Shown here piece by piece: positions 16,808-25,787 of a stretch of 40,165 nt of DNA. The stretch lies in contig LJNT01000169.1 of assembly GCA_001314685.1 (NCBI GenBank), positions 1 to 40,165 on the forward strand, read 5' to 3'. A model generated the notes under the pieces. The model worked only from the letters and a program-made list of their open reading frames with translations. It ran no database searches and was not told the origin of the DNA. The translations under genes and the position numbers were made by a program. The DNA is from Rhodobacteraceae bacterium HLUCCA09. Lineage in GTDB: Bacteria > Pseudomonadota > Alphaproteobacteria > Rhodobacterales > Rhodobacteraceae. The first letter of the stretch is position 1. Each line of letters begins with the position of its first letter.

Positions 16808-17263
16808 ATGCCCCTCTTCCGCCTCGCCTATTGCTCCACCGCCTGCGATCTTGCACCGGAAGATCTCGAGGCGATCCTCGCCGCCTGCGAACGCAACAAC
16901 GCGCAGGACCATGTCACCGGAATGCTGCTGTTCGACGGAGACGGCTTCCTGCAGCTGCTCGAAGGATCGCGCGAGGCGACGACCTCGCTGTTCCTGCGCA
17001 TCGCGCAGGATCCGCGCCACCGCGGGGTCGAGCTGCTGGCCGCCGGGCAGACTGACCGGCGCCTGTTCGCGGGCTGGAGCATGCACTACGTGCCGTCGCG
17101 CGGCGAGAACGCGAGCATCCTGCACCGCTACGCGAGCGATTCCCGCTTCTCGCCGGCCGACATGACGATGGGCGCGCTCGAGGGCATCCTCGTCGATTTC
17201 GCCCAGGCGGCGACCGAGACCTCCCCCTTCCGCCAGCGCGCGCAGACCACCCGCTCGGCCTGA
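16808..17263 (+). CDS. BLUF-domain blue-light sensor
   Basis: A 151-residue protein consisting of one BLUF (FAD-binding) domain and a short helical C-terminal cap. All residues of the photocycle are present with the spacing of AppA: Y8 (RLAYCSTA), N30/N31 (ERNNAQ), Q49 (FLQLLEG), W90 and M92 (GWSMHY). Also typical are VTGMLLFDGDGFLQLLEG, LRIAQDPRHRGVELL. Illumination should switch the hydrogen bonds around the flavin and alter partner binding; there is no fused output domain, so it must act through another protein. It starts 21 bases after the stop of the chemoreceptor-like gene, with GGAG 8 bases before the ATG, so the two are co-transcribed and the likely partner is that protein or the chemotaxis machinery. 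Confidence 0.95.
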   Translation: MPLFRLAYCSTACDLAPEDLEAILAACERNNAQDHVTGMLLFDGDGFLQLLEGSREATTSLFLRIAQDPRHRGVELLAAGQTDRRLFAGWSMHYVPSRGENASILHRYASDSRFSPADMTMGALEGILVDFAQAATETSPFRQRAQTTRSA

Positions 17264-17705
17264 GCCGCGACGGCCGTCCGGTGACGCGCTCCGCACGAGC
17301 CATCCGACAACCATCCGATCAGGTGGGCGCGGACGGGCGGAAGAAGAAGAACGGGAGAGCGGGAGGCCGCCGGGCAGGCATCGCAAGGGGCGCGCGAGCC
17401 ACGACAGGGTCGCTGAAGCGGGGTGCCCTGCACTGCGGCGCCTGAGCCGCCCCGGTCGGCGCCAGCCACCTCCGCCCCGGCCCCTGCCCGCCGGCCTTGC
17501 CCACCCGGCCCTTGCCAACCAGCCCTTGCCCGCCGGCCTTGCCAACCATCCCCTGAGCCAAGGCCCCTGCCCCAAGGCGCCGCCCCCCGCGCGAGCGGGC
17601 GCCGCGCCCGAGCGGCGAAGCGCCCGCACGGGCGCGAGGGAGGGCGAGAGAGCCGAGAGCCCCGGTCTGCGCTGTTCGGCCCCGCGCCGGAGGGGCGCGC
17701 GCCTC
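17264..17705. other. Intergenic region of 442 bases, no gene seen
   Basis: Lies between the 3' ends of the BLUF gene and the aminotransferase gene, which converge. It contains short degenerate direct repeats built on CTTGCC and CCAACC (about 17440-17560) and a hairpin-forming element (17611-17650) similar to one beside the NRPS gene. Open frames across it are low-complexity and lack ribosome-binding sites. Confidence 0.7.
17611..17650. repeat. Hairpin element, copy 1
   Basis: Contains the inverted repeat GCGCCCG-CA-CGGGCGC followed by GAGGGAGGGCG. Nearly the same sequence occurs at 27896-27932. Both lie just downstream of the stop codon of a minus-strand gene, which suggests transcript-end hairpins or a dispersed palindromic repeat. 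No T-run follows on either strand. Confidence 0.55.
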
Positions 17706-18854
17706 TCAGCGGCGGGCGGTGAAGGCGGCCAGCCGCTCCAGACCCTCGGCAATGTCGGCGGTCGCGGCGGCGTAGGAGAGGCGCAGCATGCGCCCCCCGC
17801 GTGCCGGGTCGAAGTCGAGCCCCGGCGTCACGGCCACCCCCGCAGCGTCGAGGATTTCCGCCGCCAGCGCCCGCGAGTCGGCCCCGTCGCGCAGAAGGTG
17901 GCCCACGTCGGCATAGACGTAGAACGCCCCGTCGGGCGGCGCGAAGTGCCCCAGCCCCGCCGCCGGCAGCCCCTCGGCCATCAACCGCCTGTTCTCGGCA
18001 TAGACCGCACGGTTGGCCTCGAGCTCCCCGGTGCAGTCCATCGCCGCGAGCGCGGCGATCTGGCTCGCATGCGGCGGGCAGATGAAGAGGTTCTGCGCCA
18101 GCCGCTCGTAACGGCGGATCTCGCTCTCGGGCACCACCAGCCAGCCCACGCGCCAGCCGGTCATCGAGAAGTATTTCGAGAACGAGTTGACCACCACCAC
18201 GTCGTCGGACACCTGCAGCGCCGACACGGCGGGGCGCTCGTAGTGCAGCCCGTGGTAGATCTCGTCCGACACGAAGGCCGCGCCGATCCCCTGCGCCCGC
18301 TCCACCAGCGCCGCCAGCGCCGCGCGGTCGAGCATCGTGCCGGAGGGGTTGGCGGGCGAGGCGACGATCAGGCCGGCGAGGCCCTCCGGCACGTCGCCCG
18401 GCACCGGCTGGAAGCGGTTCGTCTCGGCGGTCTCGATCCCAACCGGCTCGAGCGAGAGCGCGGTCAGGATGTGGCGATAGCTCGGATATCCAGGCAGGCC
18501 GAGCCCCACCCGCTCGCCCGCCTCGAACATCGCCGTGAAGGCGAGGATGAACCCGCCCGACGCGCCGGGCGTGATGATCACGCGGTCGGGGTTGAGATCG
18601 ACCCCGTACCACTCGGCATAGAGCCGCGCGATGCGGCTCCGAAGTGCCGGCATGCCCAGCGCCACCGTGTAGCCGAGCGGCGCCTCCTCCATCGCGCGGG
18701 CGAGGGCGGCGCGGGCGCCGGCGGGCGCGGGCGTTCCGGGCTGGCCCACCTCCATGTGGATCACGCGGTGACCGGCCTCCTCGCGCAAGCGCGCGGCCTC
18801 CATCACGTCCATCACGATGAAGGGATCGACCTCGCTCCGGCTTGATGCCCGCAT
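17706..18854 (-). CDS. Class I/II pyridoxal-phosphate aminotransferase
   Basis: A 382-residue fold-type I aminotransferase, cytoplasmic. Landmarks: N-terminal substrate lid VIHMEVGQPGTPAP, PLGYTVALGMPALRSRIARL, cofactor-stacking region ITPGASGGFILAF, ASPANPSGTM (Asn and Pro contacting PLP), VSDEIYHGLHY (Asp and Tyr binding the PLP ring), the Schiff-base lysine K227 in NSFSKYFSMTGWRVGW, and the C-terminal GGRMLRLSYAAA with the arginine that binds the substrate carboxylate. It belongs to the AspC-like alpha subgroup; the exact amino acid cannot be told from motifs. Its start is 69 bases from the divergent M48 protease gene. Confidence 0.92.
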   Translation of the reverse strand: MRASSRSEVDPFIVMDVMEAARLREEAGHRVIHMEVGQPGTPAPAGARAALARAMEEAPLGYTVALGMPALRSRIARLYAEWYGVDLNPDRVIITPGASGGFILAFTAMFEAGERVGLGLPGYPSYRHILTALSLEPVGIETAETNRFQPVPGDVPEGLAGLIVASPANPSGTMLDRAALAALVERAQGIGAAFVSDEIYHGLHYERPAVSALQVSDDVVVVNSFSKYFSMTGWRVGWLVVPESEIRRYERLAQNLFICPPHASQIAALAAMDCTGELEANRAVYAENRRLMAEGLPAAGLGHFAPPDGAFYVYADVGHLLRDGADSRALAAEILDAAGVAVTPGLDFDPARGGRMLRLSYAAATADIAEGLERLAAFTARR

Positions 18855-18923
18855 GCTCCGCTCCGTAAGGTCGCGCCGAGTGCAGCGCCTGTTTGGCGCT
18901 ACCGAGGCGGCGCGGGGCAGTCA

Positions 18924-20264
18924 ATGGCACGAGGCGACGGCATCACCGGCACCCTGCGCCGCATCGTGCAGGTGCTCGCGGGCCTGCTGCTGTCGCTCGC
19001 CCTCGCCCTGCCCGCCGCGGCGCAGACGCTCCTGCGCGACGCCGAGCTGGAGCGCGCCCTGCGCGAGCTCGCGCGGCCCGTGATCGCCGCTGCCGGCCTC
19101 TCGCCGGCCAGCCTGCGCATCCTGCTGATCGAGGGCGACGCGCCGAACGCGCTCGTGGCCGACAGTTCGACCATCCTGATCACGTCGGGCCTTTTCCTGC
19201 GGATGGACCGGCCCGAGATGCTGCAGGCGGTGATCGCCCACGAGGTCGCCCATCTCGCCAACGGCCATCTCGCGCGGCGGATGTCCAACATGAAGGCCGC
19301 GCGCAACGCCGCGCTCTTGGGCCTGGCCGCCTCTGCCGCGCTGGCGCGCGAGAGCCCGGCCGCCGCCGCCGGGGTCGCCGCTGGTTCGTCGAGTTCGGCC
19401 ATGCGCCGCTTCTTCGGCCATACGCGCGCCGAGGAGGCCGCGGCCGACCAGGCCGGCATGCGCTACCTTGCGCGCGCCGGCATCGAGCCCGACGCGATGG
19501 CCGAGGTGCTTGAGATCTTCGCCGGCCAGGAGGCGCTGTCGGGCAGCCGGCAGGACCCCTACATGCGCACCCATCCCCTGTCGCGCGACCGGCTGCGCGC
19601 GGCCCGGGGCGTCGCCGCCGCCCTGTCGGTGACGGGCACGCCCGACCCGGCCGCCGCCTACTGGTTCGCCCGCTCGCGCGCCAAGCTCTCGGCGTACCTG
19701 CGCAACCCGTCATGGACGCTGCGCCGGATCGAGCGGGGCGACACCTCCGACGCCGCGCTCGTCGCCCGCGCGGTCGCCCACAGCCAGCAGGCCGACGGCG
19801 CCGCGGCGCTCTCCGCCGCCGACGCGCTGGTGGCCCGGCGCCCGGACGATCCCTATGCCCACGAGCTGCGCGCGTGGGTGCTGTTCGAGGCGCGCAGCTT
19901 TGAGGCCGCCGTGCCCGCCTACGCCCGCGCCGCAGAGCTCGCGCCGGGCGAGCCGCTGATCCGTGCCGGCTACGGCCGGGCGCTTCTGGCCACCGGCGCC
20001 GACGCCCGCGCGCTCGAGGTGCTTGAGAGCGCCCGCGCCCGCGACCGGCGCAACCCCGCCCTTCTGCGCGACCTTGCGCTTGCGCAGGCCCGCACCGGGC
20101 AGACCGGGGCCGCCGCGCTGTCGACCGCCGAGCGCTACGCGCTGGCCGGCCGCTTGAAGGACGCCGCCATCCATGCCAAGCGCGCCGAGGGCCTTCTGCC
20201 CCGCGGCTCGGAAGGCTGGCGCCGTGCGCAGGACATCCTTATCGCCGCACAGACCGACGACTGA
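18924..20264 (+). CDS. M48 family metalloprotease with TPR repeats (BepA-like)
   Basis: A 446-residue periplasmic protease/chaperone-like protein. A signal peptide covers about residues 1-34 (VLAGLLLSLALALPAAAQT). The peptidase domain carries the zinc motif HEVAH (H106, E107, H110) in MLQAVIAHEVAHLANGH and the third ligand in HTRAEEAAADQAG; LITSGLFLRM is another M48 landmark. The C-terminal half (from about residue 265) consists of TPR-type helical repeats such as AWVLFEARSFEAAVPAYARA. This matches BepA/YfgC, which acts in assembly and quality control of outer-membrane proteins such as LptD. It is followed 11 bases later by a thiol oxidoreductase gene, giving an envelope protein-folding operon. 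Confidence 0.92.
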   Translation: MARGDGITGTLRRIVQVLAGLLLSLALALPAAAQTLLRDAELERALRELARPVIAAAGLSPASLRILLIEGDAPNALVADSSTILITSGLFLRMDRPEMLQAVIAHEVAHLANGHLARRMSNMKAARNAALLGLAASAALARESPAAAAGVAAGSSSSAMRRFFGHTRAEEAAADQAGMRYLARAGIEPDAMAEVLEIFAGQEALSGSRQDPYMRTHPLSRDRLRAARGVAAALSVTGTPDPAAAYWFARSRAKLSAYLRNPSWTLRRIERGDTSDAALVARAVAHSQQADGAAALSAADALVARRPDDPYAHELRAWVLFEARSFEAAVPAYARAAELAPGEPLIRAGYGRALLATGADARALEVLESARARDRRNPALLRDLALAQARTGQTGAAALSTAERYALAGRLKDAAIHAKRAEGLLPRGSEGWRRAQDILIAAQTDD

Positions 20265-20275
20265 AAGGAACCGCC

Positions 20276-21061
20276 ATGATGCCCGCCCGCCGCCCGTTCG
20301 CCGCCCTCGCCGCGCCGCTGCTCGCCCTGTCGCTTTCCCTGTCGCTCGCCGTGCCCGCCGCCGGGCAGGGCCTCGATTTCGACGCCATGACCGACGACGA
20401 GCGCGCGGCCTTCCGGGCCGAGGTGCGCGCCTACCTGCTGGAGAACCCCGAGGTTCTGATGGAGGCGATCGGGGTGCTCGAGGAGCGCGAGGCCGAAGCG
20501 CAGGTCGCCGCCGACGCCGAGATGATCGGCGCCCGCGCCGACGACCTGTTCGAGGATGCCGACAGCTGGACGGGCGGCAACCCCGAGGGCGACGTCACGA
20601 TCGTCGAGTTCATCGACTACCGCTGCGGCTATTGCCGCCGCGCCTTCCCCGAGGTGCAGGAGCTGGTCTCGTCCGACGGCGACATCCGCCTGGTCGTCAA
20701 GGAGTTCCCGATCCTCGGCGAGCAATCCGTGCTCGCCTCGCGCTTCGCCATCGCCACACGGATCGTGGCCGGCGACGATGCCTACAAGCAGGTCCACGAC
20801 GCGCTCATCACCATGCGCGGCGACATGAACGAGCTGTCGCTGGAGCTGGTGGGAGAGGAGCTCGGCCTGCCGGTGGATGAGATCGTCGGCATGATGGGCG
20901 ACGACGCGGTCACGCAGGTCATCCAGGCCAACCACGCCCTCGCCGAGGAGCTCGGCATCTCGGGCACGCCGACCTATGTGCTCGGCGACCGGATGGTGCG
21001 GGGCTACGTGCCGCTCGAGGGCATGCGCGCGCTGGTCGAGGAAGAGCGCGGCGAGGGCTGA
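20276..21061 (+). CDS. DsbA/Com1-type periplasmic thiol oxidoreductase
   Basis: A 261-residue secreted thioredoxin-fold protein. Signal peptide about residues 1-30 (LALSLSLSLAVPAAG), an N-terminal helical segment (FRAEVRAYLLENPEVLMEAI, a Com1/ScsC feature often involved in dimer or trimer formation), then the thioredoxin domain with active site C117-G-Y-C120 in FIDYRCGYCRRAF and the cis-proline loop GISGTPTYVLG. It should catalyse disulfide formation or isomerisation in the periplasm. AAGGAA precedes the start; a second ATG follows immediately and could also be used. Co-directional with the BepA-like gene 11 bases upstream, consistent with joint envelope protein folding. Confidence 0.93.
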   Translation: MMPARRPFAALAAPLLALSLSLSLAVPAAGQGLDFDAMTDDERAAFRAEVRAYLLENPEVLMEAIGVLEEREAEAQVAADAEMIGARADDLFEDADSWTGGNPEGDVTIVEFIDYRCGYCRRAFPEVQELVSSDGDIRLVVKEFPILGEQSVLASRFAIATRIVAGDDAYKQVHDALITMRGDMNELSLELVGEELGLPVDEIVGMMGDDAVTQVIQANHALAEELGISGTPTYVLGDRMVRGYVPLEGMRALVEEERGEG

Positions 21062-21106
21062 ATGGCGCCGGCCGCGCGAGGGTGACGGCCCGCGGCCAGC
21101 CTTGCC

Positions 21107-21445
21107 TCAATGGGCCGTCACGACGGGCGCATCGCCGAACATGCGCACATGCGCCCCGGTCTCGGCATTGTAGACGGCCGCCGCGTCGGCGAGAAAGCGC
21201 ATCTGCACCTGGCGCATCTCGTCGGCCGTGCGGCACCGAAGCAGGCGATGCTGGGTCCGCGGGTCGTGCGCGATCCGTCCGGCCACGAACTCGGCGAAAT
21301 CGGTGCCTGCCGCGCCGACGCGATCGCGGAAATCCGGGGCGAGCCAGCCGAGCGGCCCCAGCCCCGCGTCCTGCATCCGCTGCAGGGCAACGCAGCCCGA
21401 CCTTCGGCGTGGCGCGCCCGTTTTCTGGATGACGCGTGTCGTCAT
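21107..21445 (-). CDS. Phasin-like protein
   Basis: A 112-residue protein with a helical region FAEFVAGRIAHDPRTQHRLL then CRTADEMRQVQMRFLADAAAVYNAETGAHVRMF. The pattern (a helix, then cargo-like C[KR]TxxEMxxxQMxFL, then YxxETxRM) is that of Phasin_2 family proteins, which coat polyhydroxyalkanoate granules or take part in stress responses. It is shorter than typical granule phasins, and no PHA synthase or depolymerase genes are in the window. A strong GGAGGGGG ribosome-binding site precedes the ATG. It converges with the thiol oxidoreductase gene and lies upstream of nothing obviously related. Assignment is by pattern. Confidence 0.7.
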   Translation of the reverse strand: MTTRVIQKTGAPRRRSGCVALQRMQDAGLGPLGWLAPDFRDRVGAAGTDFAEFVAGRIAHDPRTQHRLLRCRTADEMRQVQMRFLADAAAVYNAETGAHVRMFGDAPVVTAH

Positions 21446-21542
21446 GCCCCCTCCCGAGACACCATGACCCCCGTCCGCGTGCGACTAGCATAAAGCATCC
21501 GCGCCGCCGCGTCATCCACCGCGGCCCCGACGTGCCGTTCGG

Positions 21543-22694
21543 TCACTCCGCGGGTTCGGTCTGGCTTTCCTCGGCGGCCTCGACGGCGCGCTGCGCCTCG
21601 ATCTCTTCGGCCTTCTTCTCGACCTGTTCGACGATGTGGTCGATCATCTGGTCGTTCGACATCTTGTGGCTCTGCTTGCCGGCCAGATAGACCATGCCCG
21701 AGCCGGCCCCGCCCCCGGTGAAGCCCACATCGGTCAGCAGCGCCTCGCCCGGCCCGTTCACCACGCAGCCGATGATCGACAGGCTCATGGGCGTCTTGAT
21801 GTGCTCCAGCCGCCTCTCCAGCGCCTCGACCGTGCGGATCACGTCGAAGCCCTGCCGCGCGCAGGAGGGGCACGAGATGATGTTGACGCCCCGGTGCCTC
21901 AGCCCCAGCGCCTTGAGGATCTCGAAGCCGACCTTGACCTCTTCGACCGGGTCGGCCGACAGGCTCACGCGCAGCGTGTCGCCGATGCCCATCCACAGAA
22001 GCTGCCCCAGACCGATGGCCGACTTGATCGTGCCGCTCGTCAGCCCGCCCGCCTCGGTGATGCCGAGATGGATGGGGCAGTCGGTCGCCTCGGCGATGGC
22101 CATGTAGGCGGCCGAGGCGAGGAACACGTCAGAGGCCTTGGCCGAGATCTTGAACTCGTGAAAATCGTTGTCCTGCAGGATCTTGATGTGCTCGAGGCCG
22201 GATTCTACCATCGCGTCGGGGCACGGCTCGCCGTATTTCTCGAGCAGGTGCTTCTCGAGCGAGCCGGCGTTGACCCCGATGCGGATGGAGCAGTTGTGGT
22301 CTTTCGCGGCGCGGATCACCTCCTTGACGCGGCTCTCGTCGCCGATGTTGCCAGGGTTGATCCGCAGGCACGCGGCGCCCGCCTCGGCCGCCTCGATCCC
22401 GCGCTTGTAGTGGAAATGGATGTCGGCGACGATCGGCACCGGGCTTTCGCGCACGATCTCCTTCAGGGCGCGGCTCGACTCCTGGTCGGGCACCGAGATG
22501 CGCACGATGTCGGCCCCCGCCTCGGCGCAGCGCTGCACCTGCTCGATGGTGGCGCGCACGTCGGTCGTAGGCGTGTTGGTCATCGTCTGCACGCTGATCG
22601 GCGCGTCGCCGCCGACCTTGACCGGGCCGACGGAGATCTGGCGGCAGGGGCGGCGGTCGATGTTGCGCCACGGGCGGACGGGATTGTGCGACAT
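21543..22694 (-). CDS. ispG: 4-hydroxy-3-methylbut-2-enyl diphosphate synthase (IspG/GcpE)
   Basis: A 383-residue iron-sulfur enzyme of the MEP isoprenoid pathway, converting MEcPP to HMBPP. TIM-barrel landmarks are [67 protein letters not shown] and [21 protein letters not shown]. The 4Fe-4S domain has cysteines in [10 protein letters not shown] and in [13 protein letters not shown], with the catalytic glutamate of NGPGE. GGGAAGG precedes the ATG. The C-terminus has an acidic tail. It lies 120 bases downstream of the rodZ-like gene, a linkage common in proteobacteria. Confidence 0.97.
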   Translation of the reverse strand: MSHNPVRPWRNIDRRPCRQISVGPVKVGGDAPISVQTMTNTPTTDVRATIEQVQRCAEAGADIVRISVPDQESSRALKEIVRESPVPIVADIHFHYKRGIEAAEAGAACLRINPGNIGDESRVKEVIRAAKDHNCSIRIGVNAGSLEKHLLEKYGEPCPDAMVESGLEHIKILQDNDFHEFKISAKASDVFLASAAYMAIAEATDCPIHLGITEAGGLTSGTIKSAIGLGQLLWMGIGDTLRVSLSADPVEEVKVGFEILKALGLRHRGVNIISCPSCARQGFDVIRTVEALERRLEHIKTPMSLSIIGCVVNGPGEALLTDVGFTGGGAGSGMVYLAGKQSHKMSNDQMIDHIVEQVEKKAEEIEAQRAVEAAEESQTEPAE

Positions 22695-22814
22695 GTCGGA
22701 GCCTTCCCGGGTTTGATGACGAGTCGGTCGACAGGATAGGGCTGCCGCCCCGGCGGGACAACGCGACAGCCGCGCCCGGCGCGCGGGAACAGTGCGTCGC
22801 CGCTGCCGGCGTGC

Positions 22815-24188
22815 CTATTCGGTCGGCGCGGGGTCGGACAGGGGGAGCGGCCCGGAGGCCTCGCCGAGCGCAGCCTCGGCCACGGCGACCGCCTCGCGCG
22901 CATCGGCCGAGGCGGCAGGGTCGGCCAGCGCGAATTGCCGGGTCAGCGCGTCGCCGGTCAGCGCGATCTGGTCGACAACCGCGCCGTTGCCGCCGGCAGG
23001 GCCGTAGGTCTGCCCGTTGACGGCGAAGTAGACGGCGCCGGCCGCGCCGGTGCGCAGGGTGGGCGGCGCCTCGGTCGCAGGCACTTCCCACGAATCGCCG
23101 GGTTCGAGGATGCGCTCGAGCAGCACCGTGCCGTCTGCCGCCCGCACCCGCACCCAGGCCGGCCGCACGGCGACGAGCAGCACCTCGGGGATGTCGGCGG
23201 TCACACGCGGCGTCTGCGGCTCGGCAGGCGCCCCTCCCCCGCTCGCAAGGCCGTTGGCCTCGGCAATGGCGGCGGCAATCGCGTCCTGCCGGGCCGCGCC
23301 CGACGCCGGATCGTCGGCGGTGGCGGCGATTCCGAGCGGGTCGGGGCGAGAGGGCGACACAGCGGGCGACGCGGGCACGCCCGCATCGGCCAAAGCCCCC
23401 GTCGCGCGTGGATCGAGCGCGGCGATCGGGCCGTCGCGCGGCACCATCACGGGCACGTCGAGCGCCTCGGGGCGGTAGAGCCTGTCGAGGGCATCGGGCC
23501 GTCCGGCGGTCACGCCCGACTGCGCGGGCGCCTCGTCGCCGGCGTCGAAGCGCACGCCCTCCAGCGGATCGACCTGCGCGATGGCCTCGGGCGCCTCGTC
23601 GACCGGGGACACGGTGACGCGCTGCACCTCCTTGACCACCGACCAGCCGCCGAAGGCGATCCCGCCGATCAGGGCGAGAAGCACAAGCGTCGAGCCGATC
23701 GCCCGCGGCTCGATCGACGACAGCGGGCTGCGCTCGACCGGAGCGAAGGAGACGCGGGGCTGCACGATCGGGTCGCGCTCGCCCTCGATCGCGCGCGCGG
23801 GCTTGCGAAAGACGGGACCGGTGACTTGCCCCTTCGCCTTGCCTGCGTTCCTGACCGAGGCTGTCTTCTCGATGCCGGTAACGGGGGCGAAACCCGATTC
23901 GGCACAGAAGGTCTCGAACGTCCATTCCGGGTCGAGACCCAGATAGCGCGCGTAGGATCTGACGTAACCCGCGATGAACCCGGTCGTCTCGAAGGCCGCG
24001 ATATCGGCGTTCTCGATCGCGGCGATGTAGGTGGCCTTGATCTTGAGCTCGCGCTGCACATCCAGCAGCGACTTGCCCATCGTGGCCCGCTCGCCGCGCA
24101 TGACATCGCCGATGCGCAGGTCGAAATCATCGAACCCGCGCGGTTCTGGTGCATTCCCTCCGGAGGGCGGCTGCCGCCACCCCATCAT
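22815..24188 (-). CDS. rodZ: RodZ-like cell-shape protein (HTH plus DUF4115)
   Basis: A 457-residue single-pass membrane protein. An N-terminal helix-turn-helix domain (RIGDVMRGERATMGKSLLD, KIKATYIAAIENADIAAFET, FIAGYVRSYARYLGLDPE) is the cytoplasmic part that in RodZ binds MreB. One transmembrane helix lies around residues 185-205 (IGSTLVLLALIGGIAFGGWSV), then a long Pro/Ala/Asp-rich periplasmic linker and a C-terminal DUF4115 beta domain (PEVLLVAVRPAWVRVRAADG, LLERILEPGDSWEVPA). The ATG at 24188 (MMGWRQPP) is preferred; a GTG 60 bases upstream has a ribosome-binding site only 2 bases away, too close to work well. Followed by ispG, as in E. coli. Confidence 0.9.
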   Translation of the reverse strand: MMGWRQPPSGGNAPEPRGFDDFDLRIGDVMRGERATMGKSLLDVQRELKIKATYIAAIENADIAAFETTGFIAGYVRSYARYLGLDPEWTFETFCAESGFAPVTGIEKTASVRNAGKAKGQVTGPVFRKPARAIEGERDPIVQPRVSFAPVERSPLSSIEPRAIGSTLVLLALIGGIAFGGWSVVKEVQRVTVSPVDEAPEAIAQVDPLEGVRFDAGDEAPAQSGVTAGRPDALDRLYRPEALDVPVMVPRDGPIAALDPRATGALADAGVPASPAVSPSRPDPLGIAATADDPASGAARQDAIAAAIAEANGLASGGGAPAEPQTPRVTADIPEVLLVAVRPAWVRVRAADGTVLLERILEPGDSWEVPATEAPPTLRTGAAGAVYFAVNGQTYGPAGGNGAVVDQIALTGDALTRQFALADPAASADAREAVAVAEAALGEASGPLPLSDPAPTE

Positions 24189-24302
24189 CTGCCCGGCCTT
24201 GTATGCGTCACGCTCTCGTCCCCAACGGGCGGCGATTCGATGCCTCACCGCTCCTTAAGGTCAGGTTAGCACGAGCGTGACGCCGTTGCACCCTCGTGAG
24301 CG

Positions 24303-25583
24303 TCAACCCGCCATGTCTTGGCGGTTGAGCGCGCAATGTGCCCAAAGACCGTCCATCGCGCGCACCAAACGGTCGATCATCTGCGGCGTGTGGACGGGCG
24401 AGGGGGTGAAGCGCAGCCGCTCCGTCCCGCGCGGGACGGTGGGGAAGTTGATCGGCTGGCAGTAGATGCCGTGATCCTCGAGCAGCATGTCCGAGATCGC
24501 CTTGCAGTGCACCGGGTCGCCCACGATCACCGGCACGATGTGGCTGCCGTGGTCGATGATCGGCAGACCCATCGCGATCAGACGGTCCTTGAGCACGCGC
24601 GCGTGCTCCTGCTGCTTGTCGCGGCGCGCCTGGTCGGTCTTGAGGTGGCGGACCGAGGCCGCCGCGCCCGCCGCCACCGCCGGCGGCAGCGAGGTGGTGA
24701 AGATGAAGCCCGGCGCGTAGGAGCGGATCGCGTCGCACATCTTCGCCGAGGCGGCGATGTAGCCGCCCATCACGCCATAGGCCTTGGCCAGCGTGCCGTT
24801 GATGATGTCGATCCGGTGCATCAGCCGGTCGCGCTCGGCCACGCCCGCGCCGCGCGGGCCATACATGCCGACCGCGTGCACCTCGTCGATGTAGGTCAGC
24901 GCGCCGAACTCGTCGGCGAGGTCGCAGATCTCGGCGATGGGACCGAAATCGCCGTCCATCGAATAGATCGATTCGAAGGCGATGAGCTTGGGCGCGTCGG
25001 GGTCGTCGGCCTCGAGCAACTCTCGCAGATGCGCGACGTCGTTGTGGCGGAAGATGCGCTTGGCGCCCCCGTTGCGGCGCACGCCCTCGATCATCGAGGC
25101 GTGGTTGAGCGCATCGGAATAGATGATCAGACCCGGCAGCAGCCTGGGCAGGGTGGAGAGCGTGGCGTCGTTGGCGATGTAGGCCGAGGTGAAGAGCAGC
25201 GCCGATTCCTTCTGGTGGAGGTCGGCGAGCTCGGCTTCGAGACGCTTGTGCCAGATCGTGGTGCCCGAGATGTTGCGCGTGCCGCCCGAGCCGGCGCCCG
25301 TCGCCTCGAGCGCCTCGTGCATCGCCGCGAGCACGACCGGGTGCTGGCCCATGCCGAGATAGTCGTTGCCGCACCAGACCGTGATCTCGCTCTCGTCGCC
25401 GTCGGGCTTGCGCCAGATCGCGTGGGGGAACTGCCCCTTGCGCCGCTCGATGTCGATGAAGGTGCGGTAGCGCCCCTCCTCGTGGAGACGGTCGATCGCC
25501 GCCTCGATGGCGGTGTCGTAACGCGCCTTGTCGGCGCGGGCGTTGTGGCCGTGTCGGGGGGCGTCTGGCACGAGTTGGGGCAC
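24303..25583 (-). CDS. hemA: 5-aminolevulinate synthase
   Basis: A PLP enzyme of about 426 residues condensing glycine and succinyl-CoA to 5-aminolevulinate, the first step of haem and tetrapyrrole synthesis by the C4 route of alphaproteobacteria. Landmarks: [98 protein letters not shown], the PLP-binding lysine in [16 protein letters not shown] and [12 protein letters not shown]. The proposed start is a GTG at 25583, chosen because GAGGT lies 8 bases upstream; the product is then about 20 residues longer at the N-terminus than usual. The frame remains open further upstream without family resemblance. An FNR-like box lies 88 bases before the start. Confidence 0.95.
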   Translation of the reverse strand: MPQLVPDAPRHGHNARADKARYDTAIEAAIDRLHEEGRYRTFIDIERRKGQFPHAIWRKPDGDESEITVWCGNDYLGMGQHPVVLAAMHEALEATGAGSGGTRNISGTTIWHKRLEAELADLHQKESALLFTSAYIANDATLSTLPRLLPGLIIYSDALNHASMIEGVRRNGGAKRIFRHNDVAHLRELLEADDPDAPKLIAFESIYSMDGDFGPIAEICDLADEFGALTYIDEVHAVGMYGPRGAGVAERDRLMHRIDIINGTLAKAYGVMGGYIAASAKMCDAIRSYAPGFIFTTSLPPAVAAGAAASVRHLKTDQARRDKQQEHARVLKDRLIAMGLPIIDHGSHIVPVIVGDPVHCKAISDMLLEDHGIYCQPINFPTVPRGTERLRFTPSPVHTPQMIDRLVRAMDGLWAHCALNRQDMAG

Positions 25584-25670
25584 GTGGGAACTACCTCGGT
25601 CTTGTTGTGGGCATCCGGGGCTACGTGGCCCCTCTGACACCGATCGCACACCTATTCTGCAGAGCGCGCT

Positions 25671-25684
25671 TTGACATGGCGCAA
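25671..25684. promoter_or_regulatory. FNR/FnrL-like box upstream of hemA
   Basis: TTGAC-ATGG-CGCAA matches the FNR consensus TTGAY-N4-RTCAA at eight of ten defined positions (first half-site perfect, second half-site off by two). It is centred about 94 bases upstream of the hemA GTG. Oxygen control of hemA by FnrL is known in Rhodobacter, which makes the site plausible but not shown. Confidence 0.35.
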
Positions 25685-25787
25685 GTTTCCGCCACCCATG
25701 CACGTAACCGAATACATGCCCCCCTGCCACCCCGGCAGGATCGCTGCGGCGCAGCTCGCTCCCGTCAGGGCGAGAGATAGGCGCGCC

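Noticed and set aside
14927-17752. A 941-codon minus-strand open frame
   Set aside because: It is the reverse shadow of the chemoreceptor-like and BLUF genes; BLUF active-site residues prove the plus strand is coding.
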